Part shown: piece by piece, positions 8,400 through 17,594 of the stretch
Numbering within the stretch: position 1 is the stretch's first letter
How the letters are laid out: every line of letters starts with the position of its first letter
From: Stappia sp.
GTDB lineage: Bacteria > Pseudomonadota > Alphaproteobacteria > Rhizobiales > Stappiaceae
Direction: 5' to 3'
Length of the DNA: 64,000 nt
Assembly: GCF_040110915.1 (NCBI RefSeq)
Contig: NZ_CP157793.1
Span: 322,939 to 386,938 of the forward strand
Notes under the pieces: model-generated
What the model saw: only the letters and a program-made list of their open reading frames with translations
Database searches by the model: none
Told to the model about the DNA's origin: nothing
Made by a program: the position numbers and the translations under genes

Positions 8400-9749
8400 T
8401 CAGCTCGACCCGCCGCCGACCGTCACGACCACCGGCTCCACGTCCTTGAGGAGCCGCGCCGCCACGCGGCGGATGTCGTCGAGCGTCACCGCCTCGATCA
8501 GATCGTTGCGCTTGTCGATATAGTCGATGCCGAGCTCTTCCATCTGGATGCCGAGAAGCTGGCTGGCGATCTTGCCCGAGGTGTCGAAGCGCAGGGCATA
8601 GGAGCCGGTGAGGAACGCCTTGGCCTTGGCCAGTTCCTCCGCGCTCGGCCCCTCGTCCGCCATGCGGGCGATCTGCTGGTCGATGATCGCCAGCGACTCC
8701 TCGGCCCGATCGGAGCGCGTGCCGGTCGCCGCCATCAGCATGCCGGAATGATCGTAGGGCACCAGGTAGGAGCCGACCGAATAGGCAAGCCCGCGCTTTT
8801 CCCGCACTTCCTCGTAGAGCCAGGACGAGAATGCCCCGCCGCCGAGGATGTGGTTCATCACGAAGCCCGGGATGAAGTCGGGATCGTCGCGCTGAAGGCC
8901 GGGATAGCCGAGGCGGATCGCGGTCTGCGGCACGTCGAGCGTGACCGCCTCGCGCAGGCCGGTCAGCGGCGTCACATCGGCCACCGGCACGAGGTCGGCC
9001 GTCTCCGGAAGCGCGGCGAAAGTCTCTTCCAGCAGGGCCGTGAGCCGCTCGGCGTCGATCGCGCCGACCACCGAGACGGTCAGCGTGTCGCGCGCCAACA
9101 TCCGGCCGTGCAGGGCGCGCAGGTCGTCGGGCGACAGCGCGGCGACGCTCTCCTCGGTGCCCGCGGAGGGGCGGCCGTACGGATGGTCGGGAAAGGCGAG
9201 TTCCGCCCAGGTGCGCCCGGCGATGGCATCGGGATCCTTGGCCTCGCGGCGCAGCCCGGCGACGATCTGCCGCTTCATGCGCTCCACGGCATCCGCGTCG
9301 AAGCGGGGCTCCGTCACCGCGAGGCGCAGCATGTCGAAGGCCTCGTCGAGATTGGGCGTCAGCGTGCGCAGCGAGCCGTAGAAGGCATCGCGTCCCGCGT
9401 CGAAGCCGATCCGCACGGCCAGGTCCTGAAGCCGGGCCTGATAGGCCTGGGAGTCCAGATCGCCGGCGCCCTCGTCAAGCGTGGCGGACAGCAGGTTGGC
9501 GAGCCCCGCCTTGTCCTGCGGGTCCTGCGTGGACCCGCCGTCGAAGGCGAAATTCATCGCCACGATGGGAACGGTGTGATCCTCGACGAGCCAGGCGGTG
9601 AGGCCCGAGGGGGTCGTCACCTCCTGGATCTCAACTGCCCGGACGGGCGCGGGTGCGAGCAGCAGCGCCAGCGAGGCAAACGCGGCGGCGAGAACGAGCG
9701 GCAGGCGCGAACGCGTGACGTCGCGGCGGGCGGCGAACGAGATCCCCAT
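8400..9749 (-). CDS. M16 (pitrilysin) family protein, non-catalytic partner
   Basis: 449 residues from the ATG at 9749, which has AAGGAG eight bases upstream; an in-frame ATG further up lacks this site. A signal peptide is clear (LPLVLAAAFASLALLLAPAPVRA, about 14-36). The two M16 halves are present, but where the zinc motif HxxEH should be it reads GLANLLSATLDEGAGD, so it cannot hydrolyse peptides alone. It retains the C-terminal R/Y region (EEVREKRGLAYSVGS). In many alphaproteobacteria such a subunit pairs with a zinc-bearing M16 subunit encoded next to it, as here at 9797-11257, giving a periplasmic heterodimer resembling mitochondrial processing peptidase. The partnership is inferred from adjacency and family behaviour. 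Confidence 0.9.
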   Translation of the reverse strand: MGISFAARRDVTRSRLPLVLAAAFASLALLLAPAPVRAVEIQEVTTPSGLTAWLVEDHTVPIVAMNFAFDGGSTQDPQDKAGLANLLSATLDEGAGDLDSQAYQARLQDLAVRIGFDAGRDAFYGSLRTLTPNLDEAFDMLRLAVTEPRFDADAVERMKRQIVAGLRREAKDPDAIAGRTWAELAFPDHPYGRPSAGTEESVAALSPDDLRALHGRMLARDTLTVSVVGAIDAERLTALLEETFAALPETADLVPVADVTPLTGLREAVTLDVPQTAIRLGYPGLQRDDPDFIPGFVMNHILGGGAFSSWLYEEVREKRGLAYSVGSYLVPYDHSGMLMAATGTRSDRAEESLAIIDQQIARMADEGPSAEELAKAKAFLTGSYALRFDTSGKIASQLLGIQMEELGIDYIDKRNDLIEAVTLDDIRRVAARLLKDVEPVVVTVGGGSS

Positions 9750-9796
9750 GCTGGATGTCTCCTTGAGCATGTCGGTCTGAAAGGGCAAGGGCGCGC

Positions 9797-11257
9797 TTAC
9801 TGTGTGCGGGTGGCCTGATCCGCGTCGGCCTGGCCGCGCAGATAGGCGGTCACCGGCCGGGCGGCGAGGAAGGCCTCGGCGGCGGCGCGCACATCCTCCG
9901 CCGTCACGGCGGCGATCCTGGCCGGCCAGTCGCGCACGTCCTCGACATTCGAGCCGGTGGTCAGGGCGACCCCGAACATGCGCGCCAGGCTCGACTGGCT
10001 GTCCTGCGCGTAAAGCGCGGACGACAGCAGCCCGGTCTTGGCGCGCTCCAGCTCGGCCTCTGTGACGCCCTCGGCGATCAGCGTTTCGATGACCCCCTGC
10101 GTGGCCTCGGCCACGTCTTCCAGCGCCGTTCCGTCGCTCGGCACGGCGTAGACGAGGAAGCGGCTGTCGTCGAGGGCGCTCGACTGGTACCAGCCGCCGG
10201 CGGAGGCGGCGATGCCCTGATCGACGACCAGCGCCCGGTAGAGCCGGCTGGTGGGCCCGCCGCCGAGGATCTCGGACAGCAGGTCGAGGGCCGCCGCCGT
10301 GTTGCCCTCGGCGGTCGTGTAGCTCGGCACCACCCAGGCCTTGCGCAGGTTCGGCTGGTTCACGCGCGGATCGGCGTAGTCGATTTCCAGCGTGCCCGGC
10401 ACGCGCTGGGGCCGGGGCCGCTGGCGTTCGCCCGGTTCCGCGCGCCGCGCGACCTTGCCGTAGGTCTCCTCGGCGAGCCGGCGCACCTCGTCGGCGCTCA
10501 CGTCGCCGGCCACGATCAGGATCGCGTTGTTCGGCGTGTAGAAGCGATCGTAGAAGGCGATCGCATCGTCCTTGGTCAGGCTGGAGATCTCGTCGGGCCA
10601 GCCGATCACGGGCGTGCCGTAGGGATGATTGACGTAGAGCACGGCGTCGAGCGTCTCGCCGAGCATGGCGCTCGGGTCGTTGTCGACGCGGCTGCGCCGT
10701 TCCTCCAGGATCACGTCGCGCTCCGGCAGGACCACCGCGTCGCTGAGGATCAGGTTTTCCATCCGGTCCGCCTCGAGTGCCATCATCTCGCCGAGGTGTT
10801 CCTTGGCGACGCGCTGGAAGTAGGCGGTGTAATCGTTGGAGGTGAAGGCGTTTTCCTGCCCGCCGATCTCCGCGATCCGCTTGGAGAAGGCCCCGTCCGG
10901 ATTGTTCGTCGTGCCCTTGAACATCAGGTGTTCGAGGAAATGCGCGATGCCCGACATGCCTTCCGGCTCGTCGGCCGCGCCGACCTTGTACCAGATCATG
11001 TGGGTGACAACCGGCGCGCGATTGTCGGGGATCACCAGCACCTCAAGCCCGTTGTCGAGCGTGAAACTCGACAGCTCGCCGCCGATCCGGATCTCGGCGA
11101 AGGCGGCCGCGTCGGCGGCCTGCAGCGGTCCCTGCGCCTGCACGCCGGCGAGCGGGGCACCGACAAGCGCGAGCGCCAGGCCGAGCGGAGCGAGACGGCG
11201 GAGCAGCGGCCGGCGAAACGTGGGGGAAGCGGATTGCGGCGAAGCGGACTGCGGCAC
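9797..11257 (-). CDS. M16 (pitrilysin) family zinc peptidase, catalytic subunit
   Basis: 486 residues. The start chosen is the GTG at 11257 because GGAGG lies six bases before it. A basic N-terminus and hydrophobic stretch (LAPLGLALALVGAPLAGVQA, about 21-40) form a signal peptide. The inverted zinc motif HFLEH is present in MSGIAHFLEHLMFKGT, with the downstream glutamate in the expected ALEADRMENL helix. Two M16 domains follow, including GGGPTSRLYRALVVDQG. Its length fits the two-domain bacterial form. The gene lies 47 bp upstream of the non-catalytic subunit. Substrates are probably small unfolded peptides in the periplasm (family inference). Confidence 0.93.
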   Translation of the reverse strand: MPQSASPQSASPTFRRPLLRRLAPLGLALALVGAPLAGVQAQGPLQAADAAAFAEIRIGGELSSFTLDNGLEVLVIPDNRAPVVTHMIWYKVGAADEPEGMSGIAHFLEHLMFKGTTNNPDGAFSKRIAEIGGQENAFTSNDYTAYFQRVAKEHLGEMMALEADRMENLILSDAVVLPERDVILEERRSRVDNDPSAMLGETLDAVLYVNHPYGTPVIGWPDEISSLTKDDAIAFYDRFYTPNNAILIVAGDVSADEVRRLAEETYGKVARRAEPGERQRPRPQRVPGTLEIDYADPRVNQPNLRKAWVVPSYTTAEGNTAAALDLLSEILGGGPTSRLYRALVVDQGIAASAGGWYQSSALDDSRFLVYAVPSDGTALEDVAEATQGVIETLIAEGVTEAELERAKTGLLSSALYAQDSQSSLARMFGVALTTGSNVEDVRDWPARIAAVTAEDVRAAAEAFLAARPVTAYLRGQADADQATRTQ

Positions 11258-11703
11258 GGGGCACCTCCGGTAACGGGATTGGCGAGGCCCGGATCGGACG
11301 CCCGCCACGAACGCACGCTCAAGGAGACGCAGGACCCTGAACGAGAACGGGAGCGCATGCGGCGGGCGGGGCCGCGTCGACCGTGCCGCCGCCCTGATGC
11401 AAGCGCGTCAGCCTCAGATATAGGAAGCCGGGGCCGAAAGGCGCGTGAAATTTTCGTAAGGTCATCCCTCGACAGGCCGGCCGTCCCGACGTCGGCCGTC
11501 ACAAGGTCATCGGTGTGATCGTCATCTGTGTCATCGGTCGCGAGGCGGGGCGATCTGGTCGCGCGCCGTCGCGGCCACCAGGGTGTCGGCGCGCCCCGTC
11601 CGGCCGGGCGCTTGGCGCGGCACGGCGGCAGACAGGGGCATGCTCTGGCGGCACAAGGCCCGGACATCTGACCGGGCCCCGGGCCGCGGAATGTCCGTAT
11701 CCG
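11258..11703. other. Intergenic region, 446 bp, no gene supported
   Basis: Between the lipoprotein gene and the catalytic M16 gene, both on the minus strand. It contains a GC hairpin (GGCCCGG at 11657-11663 with CCGGGCC at 11672-11678) just past the lipoprotein stop, which may slow or end transcription although it lacks a U-run, and a quasi-repeated GTGATCGTCATCTGTGTCATCG stretch near 11515-11536. Frames crossing it have no recognisable protein character. A promoter for the M16 pair would be expected here but no clear -35/-10 stands out. Confidence 0.4.
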
Positions 11704-12426
11704 TTACTGGACCGTGCGCGCCGAACGTCCGTTCATGATCTGCTCGGTGGCGCTGATCTCGGGTCGCCGGTCCACGCGGTCCGGGGCGACGATGGGGGCA
11801 TCGGCCGAGGGGGTCGAAAACTCGACCGGCGGTTCGATCAGGTAGCGGCGCACCGGCGTGCCGTCGGCGGTGAAGGCCGAGGCCGTCTTTGCCGCGCCGA
11901 CGCGCTTGTTGAGGTCGGCCGGGTTCATCCGGCCGTTCTCGAGACGGTTCTCGTTGCGGATCTCGTTCTGGATGTCGCGCTCGCGGCCGCTTGTCGCAAG
12001 CTGCTGGATGCCGCGCGACTGGACCGTGGTGCTGCGTCCGTCGCCGTCGAGTTCGGCGGAGCCGCGGCCGGTGTTGCGATAGACTTCCTGGATGCGGGCG
12101 ATCTCCGCATCCTTGTTGGACGCCGGCCAGTTGGCGACCGTTTCCGGCTCTTCGGGAGGCGGCAGGGCATCGGCCCGGGCCGGCATGGCCAGCGGCGCAC
12201 GGGGCTTGTATTCGATCTTCGCCTCGCTGCGGCCGTCGACGGCGCCCAGCCCCTCCATCAGGCCGCGCACCAGCGCCGCGTCGGGCGCCTCGTCGATGTC
12301 GCTGCCGTCGTTGAAGCCGTCGGATCCGGTCTGGCAGCCGGCCAGGAGCAGGGCGCCGAAGACGGCGGCCAGCACGGGCCCGGTTGTCCGGCGGGACGGG
12401 CGGTCGATGGTCAGGCGGATCGGCAC
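11704..12426 (-). CDS. Uncharacterised lipoprotein
   Basis: 240 residues from a GTG at 12426 preceded by AAGGA. The N-terminus carries a short basic region, a hydrophobic core and a lipobox (LLLAGC), so the mature protein should be lipid-anchored at Cys28 or thereabouts. The rest is hydrophilic and proline-rich (KPRAPLAMPARADALPPPEEPE), with a helical middle rich in N, E and R. The KPRAPL..PARADALPPP stretch resembles small lipoproteins that sit between lspA and the paired M16 genes in related genomes (the DUF3035 neighbourhood), but I cannot confirm the family. It is probably co-transcribed with lspA, whose stop is 209 bp upstream. Confidence 0.75.
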   Translation of the reverse strand: MPIRLTIDRPSRRTTGPVLAAVFGALLLAGCQTGSDGFNDGSDIDEAPDAALVRGLMEGLGAVDGRSEAKIEYKPRAPLAMPARADALPPPEEPETVANWPASNKDAEIARIQEVYRNTGRGSAELDGDGRSTTVQSRGIQQLATSGRERDIQNEIRNENRLENGRMNPADLNKRVGAAKTASAFTADGTPVRRYLIEPPVEFSTPSADAPIVAPDRVDRRPEISATEQIMNGRSARTVQ

Positions 12427-12635
12427 GGCGGCGGTCCTTGCTCGGGGCCGGCGGAGGCCGCACCCGTTGTCGGGCGCGCACCGGCGCATGTCACAAACGC
12501 GGCGGATCGGCACGGTCGCACACGATGCCTTCGGAGGTTTCCATGTCCGGACATCGTCTGGCGCCCCGGGTCGACGCCTCGATGTGGCGCACCCCGATCC
12601 TGCCCCGCTACACAAAGGGCGGTATTGCGGCATCA

Positions 12636-13139
12636 TTAGGGCCGCTTGCGGAAACTGTCATACAGCAGCAGCGCGACGCCGGCAACGATCCACACATCGG
12701 CGAGGTTGAAGACGTACCAGGAGAAGTCGCCGACGTGAAAATGAAAGAAGTCGGCGACCGCCCCGTAGACGACACGGTCGATGCCGTTGCCAAGCGCCCC
12801 GGCGAGCACGAGGCCGAAGGCGATGGCGGTGAGGCGATGGGGGCTCGCCGCGCCCCACACCCAGAACACCGTGCTGATCACCAGGGTGACGGCGACCAGA
12901 AGCCAGCGGCCAAGATCGCCGTCCTGCTGGAACAGCCCGTAGGACACGCCGTAGTTCCACACCATCACCAGATCGAAGAACGGCGTCAGCGCGACCCGGC
13001 CGCGCGCGGCGATGTCGTAGCCGAAGAGCATCCACAGCTTGAAGCCCTGGTCGAGCGCCATGCCGAGAAGGGCGAGGATCAGGATGTCGCGGCTGCGCGG
13101 CCCCCACAGGCGGGCGCCCCAGAGGCGTGGACCGGTCAT
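12636..13139 (-). CDS. lspA: Lipoprotein signal peptidase (signal peptidase II)
   Basis: 167 residues. Four membrane segments and the two conserved aspartate motifs are visible: GNGIDRVVYGAVADF and FNLADVWIV, whose Asp residues form the active site of this aspartyl peptidase. Substrate-loop residues VWNYGVSYGLF replace the usual N-x-G-x-A-F/W-G pattern conservatively. The enzyme cuts signal peptides from diacylglyceryl-modified prolipoproteins in the inner membrane; the lipoprotein gene just downstream is a natural neighbour. The ATG at 13139 is chosen because AAGGAG stands six bases before it. Confidence 0.95.
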   Translation of the reverse strand: MTGPRLWGARLWGPRSRDILILALLGMALDQGFKLWMLFGYDIAARGRVALTPFFDLVMVWNYGVSYGLFQQDGDLGRWLLVAVTLVISTVFWVWGAASPHRLTAIAFGLVLAGALGNGIDRVVYGAVADFFHFHVGDFSWYVFNLADVWIVAGVALLLYDSFRKRP

Positions 13140-13215
13140 TGAGGCTCCTTGTTTGCGGTCGATGTCTGCGGTCGATGTCAGGGGTATTCCTTGGTGGTCG
13201 AAACGGGTTCCGCGG

Positions 13216-14172
13216 TCAGTCCGGCGGCCCGACGCGCGCCGCGCGGGCGGCAAGCTCGGCCCGGCTCAGCCGGTGTTCGCGATGCGCGATATAGATGCCG
13301 CTTCCCACGATCAGGGCAATGCCGACCCAGGTCGGTCCGTCGGGAAAGTCGCCGAAGACGAGATAGCCGAACAGCGTGGCGCTGACGATCTCCAGATAGT
13401 TGAAGGGCGCGAGCACCGAGGCGGGCGCGGCGGCGAAGGCCTTGACGATGAGCCCGTGCGCGAAGAAGGAGATGCCGCCGACAATGGCCAGCAGGCCCCA
13501 GGCCGGCAGGTTGGGCATCAGGGGCCGCGCGTCCTCCACCCCGGCGAGCGTGCCGGCGAGCGACAGGCCGCCGAGCAGCAGCACGCCGCCGAGCCCCGCG
13601 GTGAACTGCACGCTCAGCATCGAGCCCTCGCCCGACAGGCGCCGCGTGGTCACCAGATAGAGCGCGAACAGGAAGGCGGCGGCGAGCGGCAGCAGCGCCG
13701 TGGCGCCGAAGGCGGCGAAACCCGGACGGATGATTATCATCGCGCCGACCAGGCCGACGGCGACCGCCGTCCAGCGGCGCGGACCGACGGATTCGCGCAG
13801 CAGCACGGCCGAGAGCACCGTGAGGATCATCGGCTCGACGAAGAAGATGGCGATGGCGTCGGCCACCGGCATGGTCTTGAGCGCGGTGAAGAAACACGCG
13901 GCCGCGCCGGACAGGAAGAAGCCGCGCAGCAGATGCGGCCACAGCCGGGGTGCCTTGAGCGCGGCGAGCCCGGGGCCGATCGCCGCCGTGAGCCAGGCGA
14001 AGACCATCTGGAACCCGAACCGACCGAGCGCGATCTGCAGCGGCGGCAGCGTGTCGGTGAGATATTTGGCGACCGTGTCCATCATCGGCACGAGCAGCAT
14101 GGCGCAGCTCATCAGCCCGATGCCGCGCATCACGGAAGCGCTCGGGGCGCCGACCGGAAGGGACGTGGTCAT
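13216..14172 (-). CDS. DMT-superfamily (EamA) permease
   Basis: 318 residues with about ten hydrophobic segments arranged as two EamA repeats. Typical signatures are the late motif FVEPMILTVLSAVLLRE in the first repeat and the ending APFNYLEIVSATLFGYLVFGDFPD in the second, the region that carries a glycine-flanked acidic residue in S-adenosylmethionine and amino-acid exporters of this family. The start ATG overlaps the stop of ribF (ATGA), so translation is coupled. The substrate cannot be told from sequence; this branch is often labelled RhaT/YdcZ-like or a riboflavin-associated permease only because of such neighbourhoods, so a flavin link is conjecture. Confidence 0.85.
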   Translation of the reverse strand: MTTSLPVGAPSASVMRGIGLMSCAMLLVPMMDTVAKYLTDTLPPLQIALGRFGFQMVFAWLTAAIGPGLAALKAPRLWPHLLRGFFLSGAAACFFTALKTMPVADAIAIFFVEPMILTVLSAVLLRESVGPRRWTAVAVGLVGAMIIIRPGFAAFGATALLPLAAAFLFALYLVTTRRLSGEGSMLSVQFTAGLGGVLLLGGLSLAGTLAGVEDARPLMPNLPAWGLLAIVGGISFFAHGLIVKAFAAAPASVLAPFNYLEIVSATLFGYLVFGDFPDGPTWVGIALIVGSGIYIAHREHRLSRAELAARAARVGPPD

Positions 14173-15170
14173 GAGGCCGGAAAACCGTTGAGCGCCAGAT
14201 CGACCGGCCCGAGCGGCACGAGGCTCGCCAGCGCCGCGCGGGCCTCCGCGCTGTCGCGGTCCATCTGCGCGATCAAGGCCTCGGCGCTGTCGAAGCGGGC
14301 CTCGCCGCGAATATAGGCGGCGAGCATCACCCGGATCGTTGTGCCGTAGAGATCGCCGGCGAAATCGAACAGATGCACCTCGAAAAGCGGCGCGCCATTG
14401 TCGAAGGTCGGCCGCCGACCATGGCTGGCCACGCCGTCATGCCAGACCCCGTCGACCTCGACGCGCACGGCGTAGATTCCGTGCGCCAGATCGGTTTCCG
14501 GAGCGAGTGCCAGATTGGCGGTCGGATAGCCGAGATCGCGCCCGCGCTTGTCGCCGTGGCGCACCTCGGCTTCCACCGACCAGCGGTATCCCAGAAGCGC
14601 GTTGGCGAGCGCCACGTCGCCGTCGGCGAGGGCCGCGCGGATGCGGCTGGAGGAAATCGCCTCCGCGCCCTCGTCGGTCTCGGCGGCGACGATGGTCACG
14701 CCGAAGCCGTCGGCCTCGCCGGCCTCGCGCAGGAAGTCCGGCGTGCCGCGCCGGGCGCGGCCGAAGTGGAAGTCGTAGCCGGTGACCGCGTGAACGATGC
14801 CGAGACGGTCCTGCAGGATCCGGTCGACGAAGGCTTCCGCCTCGATCCCGGCGAAGTCGCGCGTGAAGGGCACCGACAACAGCCCGTCGAGCCCGGTCGC
14901 GGCGATCACGCGGGCCTTCTGCGCCGGCGGGGTCAGGCGGAAGACCGGTTTGTCGGGATTGAACACCGAGCGCGGATGCGGCTCGAAGGTCATGGCGAAG
15001 GCCGGCACGCCGCGCGCCCGCGCCGCCTCCAGCGCGGTTTCCAGAACGCGCCGGTGACCGCGATGCACGCCGTCGAAATTGCCGATGGCGACGACGCCGC
15101 CGGACAACTCCGGCGGAAAGCGATCGAGATCGTCGACGGCGAGGAAACCAGCGGAAAGGGAATCGGTCAT
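14169..15170 (-). CDS. ribF: Bifunctional riboflavin kinase / FAD synthetase
   Basis: 333 residues. The N-terminal nucleotidyltransferase half shows GNFDGVHRGHRRVL (about 40) and EAISSSRIRAAL; the C-terminal flavokinase half shows GRDLGYPTANLAL and the GRRPTFDNG / FDFAGDLYG region with AYIRGEARFDS near the end. It converts riboflavin to FMN and then FAD. The start at 15170 (MTDSLSAGF) leaves the usual short leader before the first beta strand. It is the first gene of a two-gene unit with the permease that overlaps its stop. Confidence 0.95.
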   Translation of the reverse strand: MTDSLSAGFLAVDDLDRFPPELSGGVVAIGNFDGVHRGHRRVLETALEAARARGVPAFAMTFEPHPRSVFNPDKPVFRLTPPAQKARVIAATGLDGLLSVPFTRDFAGIEAEAFVDRILQDRLGIVHAVTGYDFHFGRARRGTPDFLREAGEADGFGVTIVAAETDEGAEAISSSRIRAALADGDVALANALLGYRWSVEAEVRHGDKRGRDLGYPTANLALAPETDLAHGIYAVRVEVDGVWHDGVASHGRRPTFDNGAPLFEVHLFDFAGDLYGTTIRVMLAAYIRGEARFDSAEALIAQMDRDSAEARAALASLVPLGPVDLALNGFPAS

Positions 15171-15333
15171 GCGGTACGGGCCAGCTGCCGGCCGGCGGCC
15201 GGAGGAAACGGGGACGTCCGGCCAAACCCGCCGCACGACGCCGCAGGGGAGCCGCGCCGGGTCGAAAGGCCGCGACAGCGGCGAGACCCTGCCCATTCCG
15301 CCGAAAAAGGTCAAGCCGCGCGCATGGCGTGCG

Positions 15334-15789
15334 TCATCCGCGCGGGTCGCCGGCCTCCATCTCGGCGCGCGAGGGCACCTTCACCATGGCCTCGCCCTCA
15401 AGCACCACGGTGTCGTCCACCGCGCAACTGCAGGCGAGCCGGGCGCGATGGCCCTTCTCCAGGAGTTCGGCGACGGTGACCGTCACCGTGACGTCGTCGC
15501 CGATTCGCACCGGCGCGCGGAAATTGAGCGTCTGCGAGAGATAGATCGCGCCGGGGCCGGGAAGGCGGGTTCCCAGCACCGCGGAAATCAGGCTGGCGGT
15601 GTAGAGCCCATGCGCGATGCGCGTGCGAAACGGCGTGCGCGCGGCGAAATGCTCGGACAGGTGGATCGGATTCCGGTCGCCAGACACTTCGGCGAAACCG
15701 ATGACATCCGAAGAACTTACGGTCTTGACCAGGCTTTCGCTCTGCCCGACCGCGAGGTCTTCGAAGTAGAGTGTCTGAAGCGTTAGCAT
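15334..15789 (-). CDS. MaoC-like (R)-specific enoyl-CoA hydratase
   Basis: 151 residues, a single hot-dog fold. The hydratase-2 motif SGDRNPIHLSEHFA (about 36-49) has both catalytic residues (Asp and His), and IAHGLYTASLISAVLG follows as in PhaJ-type enzymes. Such proteins hydrate trans-2-enoyl-CoA to (R)-3-hydroxyacyl-CoA, feeding polyhydroxyalkanoate synthesis or other acyl-CoA routes. The N-terminal YFEDLAVGQ is standard for the family. It lies 163 bp upstream of ribF on the same strand; no functional link is apparent. Confidence 0.88.
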   Translation of the reverse strand: MLTLQTLYFEDLAVGQSESLVKTVSSSDVIGFAEVSGDRNPIHLSEHFAARTPFRTRIAHGLYTASLISAVLGTRLPGPGAIYLSQTLNFRAPVRIGDDVTVTVTVAELLEKGHRARLACSCAVDDTVVLEGEAMVKVPSRAEMEAGDPRG

Positions 15790-16036
15790 GAACCGGATCC
15801 TTTCGATTTCGGTGACGGACGGGCATCGGACACAAGGCTAGGAGCCGGGGCCGTCCCGTGCAATTGAGCTTTCGGCGATGCGACCTTGCGTACATTAACG
15901 GAGTTTTCAGGCCCGCATGACTACTGTTGGCCAGCGTGGGGAGGCGGGGACACCCGGTGTGTCTTCCTCCTGAAGAACAGAAAGCATCAAACGCCCGTTC
16001 AAACGGGTCGGGCAGATTGACAGTATGGAGTAGACA

Positions 16037-16420
16037 ATGGCCCTTGATGTTCAGATGCCGGTCCTCGTGGTGGACGATTACAAGACCATGATCCGCATCA
16101 TTCGCAATCTGCTGAAGCAGCTGGGCTTCGAGGATATCGACGATGCGGCGGACGGGACCGAAGCGCTGGAGAAGATGAAGCAGCGCCGCTACGGTCTGGT
16201 CATCTCCGACTGGAACATGGAGCCGATGACCGGCTACGAGCTGCTCAAGCAGGTGCGGGCCGACTCCGGTCTCTGCAAGACGCCGTTCATCATGGTCACC
16301 GCCGAATCCAAGACCGAGAACGTGATCGCGGCCAAGAAGGCCGGCGTGAACAACTACATCGTCAAGCCGTTCAACGCGCAGACGCTGAAGGGCAAGATCG
16401 AGGCCGTCTTCGCCGACTGA
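16037..16420 (+). CDS. cheY: Chemotaxis response regulator CheY
   Basis: 127 residues, a free-standing receiver domain. The acidic pair is in VLVVDDYKTM, the phosphorylation aspartate in LVISDWNMEPMTG, the switch threonine in MVTAES and the conserved lysine in IVKPFNAQTL. The stretch DWNMEPMTGYELLK is the CheY rather than OmpR-type signature, and there is no output domain. Phospho-CheY binds the flagellar switch. The next gene, 309 bp away, encodes a CheZ-type phosphatase, so the pair makes a functional module. No RBS of note: TGGAGTAGACA precedes the ATG. Confidence 0.95.
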   Translation: MALDVQMPVLVVDDYKTMIRIIRNLLKQLGFEDIDDAADGTEALEKMKQRRYGLVISDWNMEPMTGYELLKQVRADSGLCKTPFIMVTAESKTENVIAAKKAGVNNYIVKPFNAQTLKGKIEAVFAD

Positions 16421-16729
16421 CCGGCGACACGGCCGCGACGCGCCCCTCGCAGCACCGGCGGACCCGCCGCCGGTGGCGGGAGCGGTGCGCGCCGCGCGAC
16501 ACCAGGGTCCGACATGCCCCCATCGCGGGCTCCCCGGGCAGGGGGAGCGCTTGCCGGCAGATGTCGTGCCCGTCGCCGATGGCCCATGACCGATGGGCCA
16601 TTGCGCGGATGGAACGCAGACGGGATCTCGCACCCCTGCACCGCTGTGCCGTGCCGGTGCCACGGGGAAGCGGTAGCCCGCCCGCGTGTTCGGAACCAAA
16701 GAAGCCAGAACAAAAGAAGAAGGTGTGGT
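16421..16729. other. cheY-cheZ intergenic region with two hairpins
   Basis: 309 bp without a supported gene. Two perfect 9-bp stems are present: CACCGGCGG (16453-16461) with CCGCCGGTG (16467-16475), and ATGGCCCAT (16579-16587) with ATGGGCCAT (16593-16601). The first, soon after the cheY stop, could attenuate transcription; neither has a U-run. Confidence 0.5.
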
Positions 16730-17407
16730 ATGGGCGCTCTGAAGAAGGAAGACGTGGCCGGGCTGATCGCGTTTCTGGAAGACAATCGCGATCGCGACGG
16801 CGATGTCACCCTCAATGACGTGATTCATCTCGCCGAGATGATGACCGGCTCCATGCGGGACTTTCTCGCGGCCGTGCAGCCGACCGTCACCGCCGAGCTG
16901 AAGGCGATTGCCGACGAGATCTCGCGGCTCAAGGTCGAGATCGTGCACCTGCGCCCCCACGACATGACGAACAACCAGATCCCGGAAGCCGGAAAGGAGC
17001 TCGACGCCATCGTCGAGGCAACCGAATCCGCGACCCACACGATCATGGAAGCCGCGGAAACGATCATGGGCGCGGACGACATGTCGCCCGAGGCCTATCG
17101 CGAGATGGTCAACGACAAGATGATCGGCGTGTTCGAGGCCTGTGCCTTCCAGGACATCACCGGACAGCGCATTTCCAAGGTCGTCGGCACGCTCAACGCC
17201 ATCGACCGGCGCGTGACGAGTTTCGTCGAGCGCCTGCGGATCTGCGAGAGCGAGGACGCGCCGGTGGAGGAGACCGAGGCGGAGCGGCGCAAGCGCGATC
17301 TCATCCTGCACGGCCCCCAGCACAAGGGCGAGGGCGTGTCGCAGAGCCAGGTCGACGACATGATGGCCGAAAGCGCGCAGGACGACATCGACAAGCTTTT
17401 CGGGTAA
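16730..17407 (+). CDS. cheZ: Protein phosphatase CheZ family
   Basis: 225 residues, almost wholly helical. The phosphatase signature is readable as EACAFQDITGQRISKVVGTL (about 142-161), with the glutamine of QDITGQ that positions the water for CheY-P hydrolysis. The C-terminal tail ends in an acidic/hydrophobic segment (SQSQVDDMMAESAQDDIDKLFG), matching the CheY-binding tail of CheZ. The ATG at 16730 follows GAAGAAGGTG. Its position after cheY supports the role of removing phosphate from CheY. Alphaproteobacterial CheZ proteins diverge from the enteric form, so the symbol is by family and context. Confidence 0.88.
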   Translation: MGALKKEDVAGLIAFLEDNRDRDGDVTLNDVIHLAEMMTGSMRDFLAAVQPTVTAELKAIADEISRLKVEIVHLRPHDMTNNQIPEAGKELDAIVEATESATHTIMEAAETIMGADDMSPEAYREMVNDKMIGVFEACAFQDITGQRISKVVGTLNAIDRRVTSFVERLRICESEDAPVEETEAERRKRDLILHGPQHKGEGVSQSQVDDMMAESAQDDIDKLFG

Positions 17408-17524
17408 TCCCGCCGGGCGGGCCCCGCGTGGCGCGCCCGTGCCCCTTGCCCGCGATCTTCCGGCGTCCGTCAAGAGACGCCCGTTGCCTGGCCCGCGCCC
17501 CCGCGAGTGGCCGGAAACTCAAGA

Positions 17525-17562
17525 AAGGCCGAGCCCTGCCGGGTTCGGCCTTTTCTTCTTTT
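17525..17562 (+). terminator. Strong terminator after cheZ
   Basis: A 12-bp stem with one G-T pair (AAGGCCGAGCCC at 17525-17536 pairing with GGGTTCGGCCTT at 17541-17552, loop TGCC) is followed by TTCTTCTTTT. It may work in both directions because the A-side is also A-rich, serving the convergent HAD gene. Confidence 0.88.
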
Positions 17563-17594
17563 CGATGGCAGGGCGCGGCCGGCGGCGCGGGGGC

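Noticed and set aside
14169..15170. FMN riboswitch upstream of ribF
   Set aside because: The leader before 15170 is short and lacks the conserved RFN element; none of the expected conserved words were seen.
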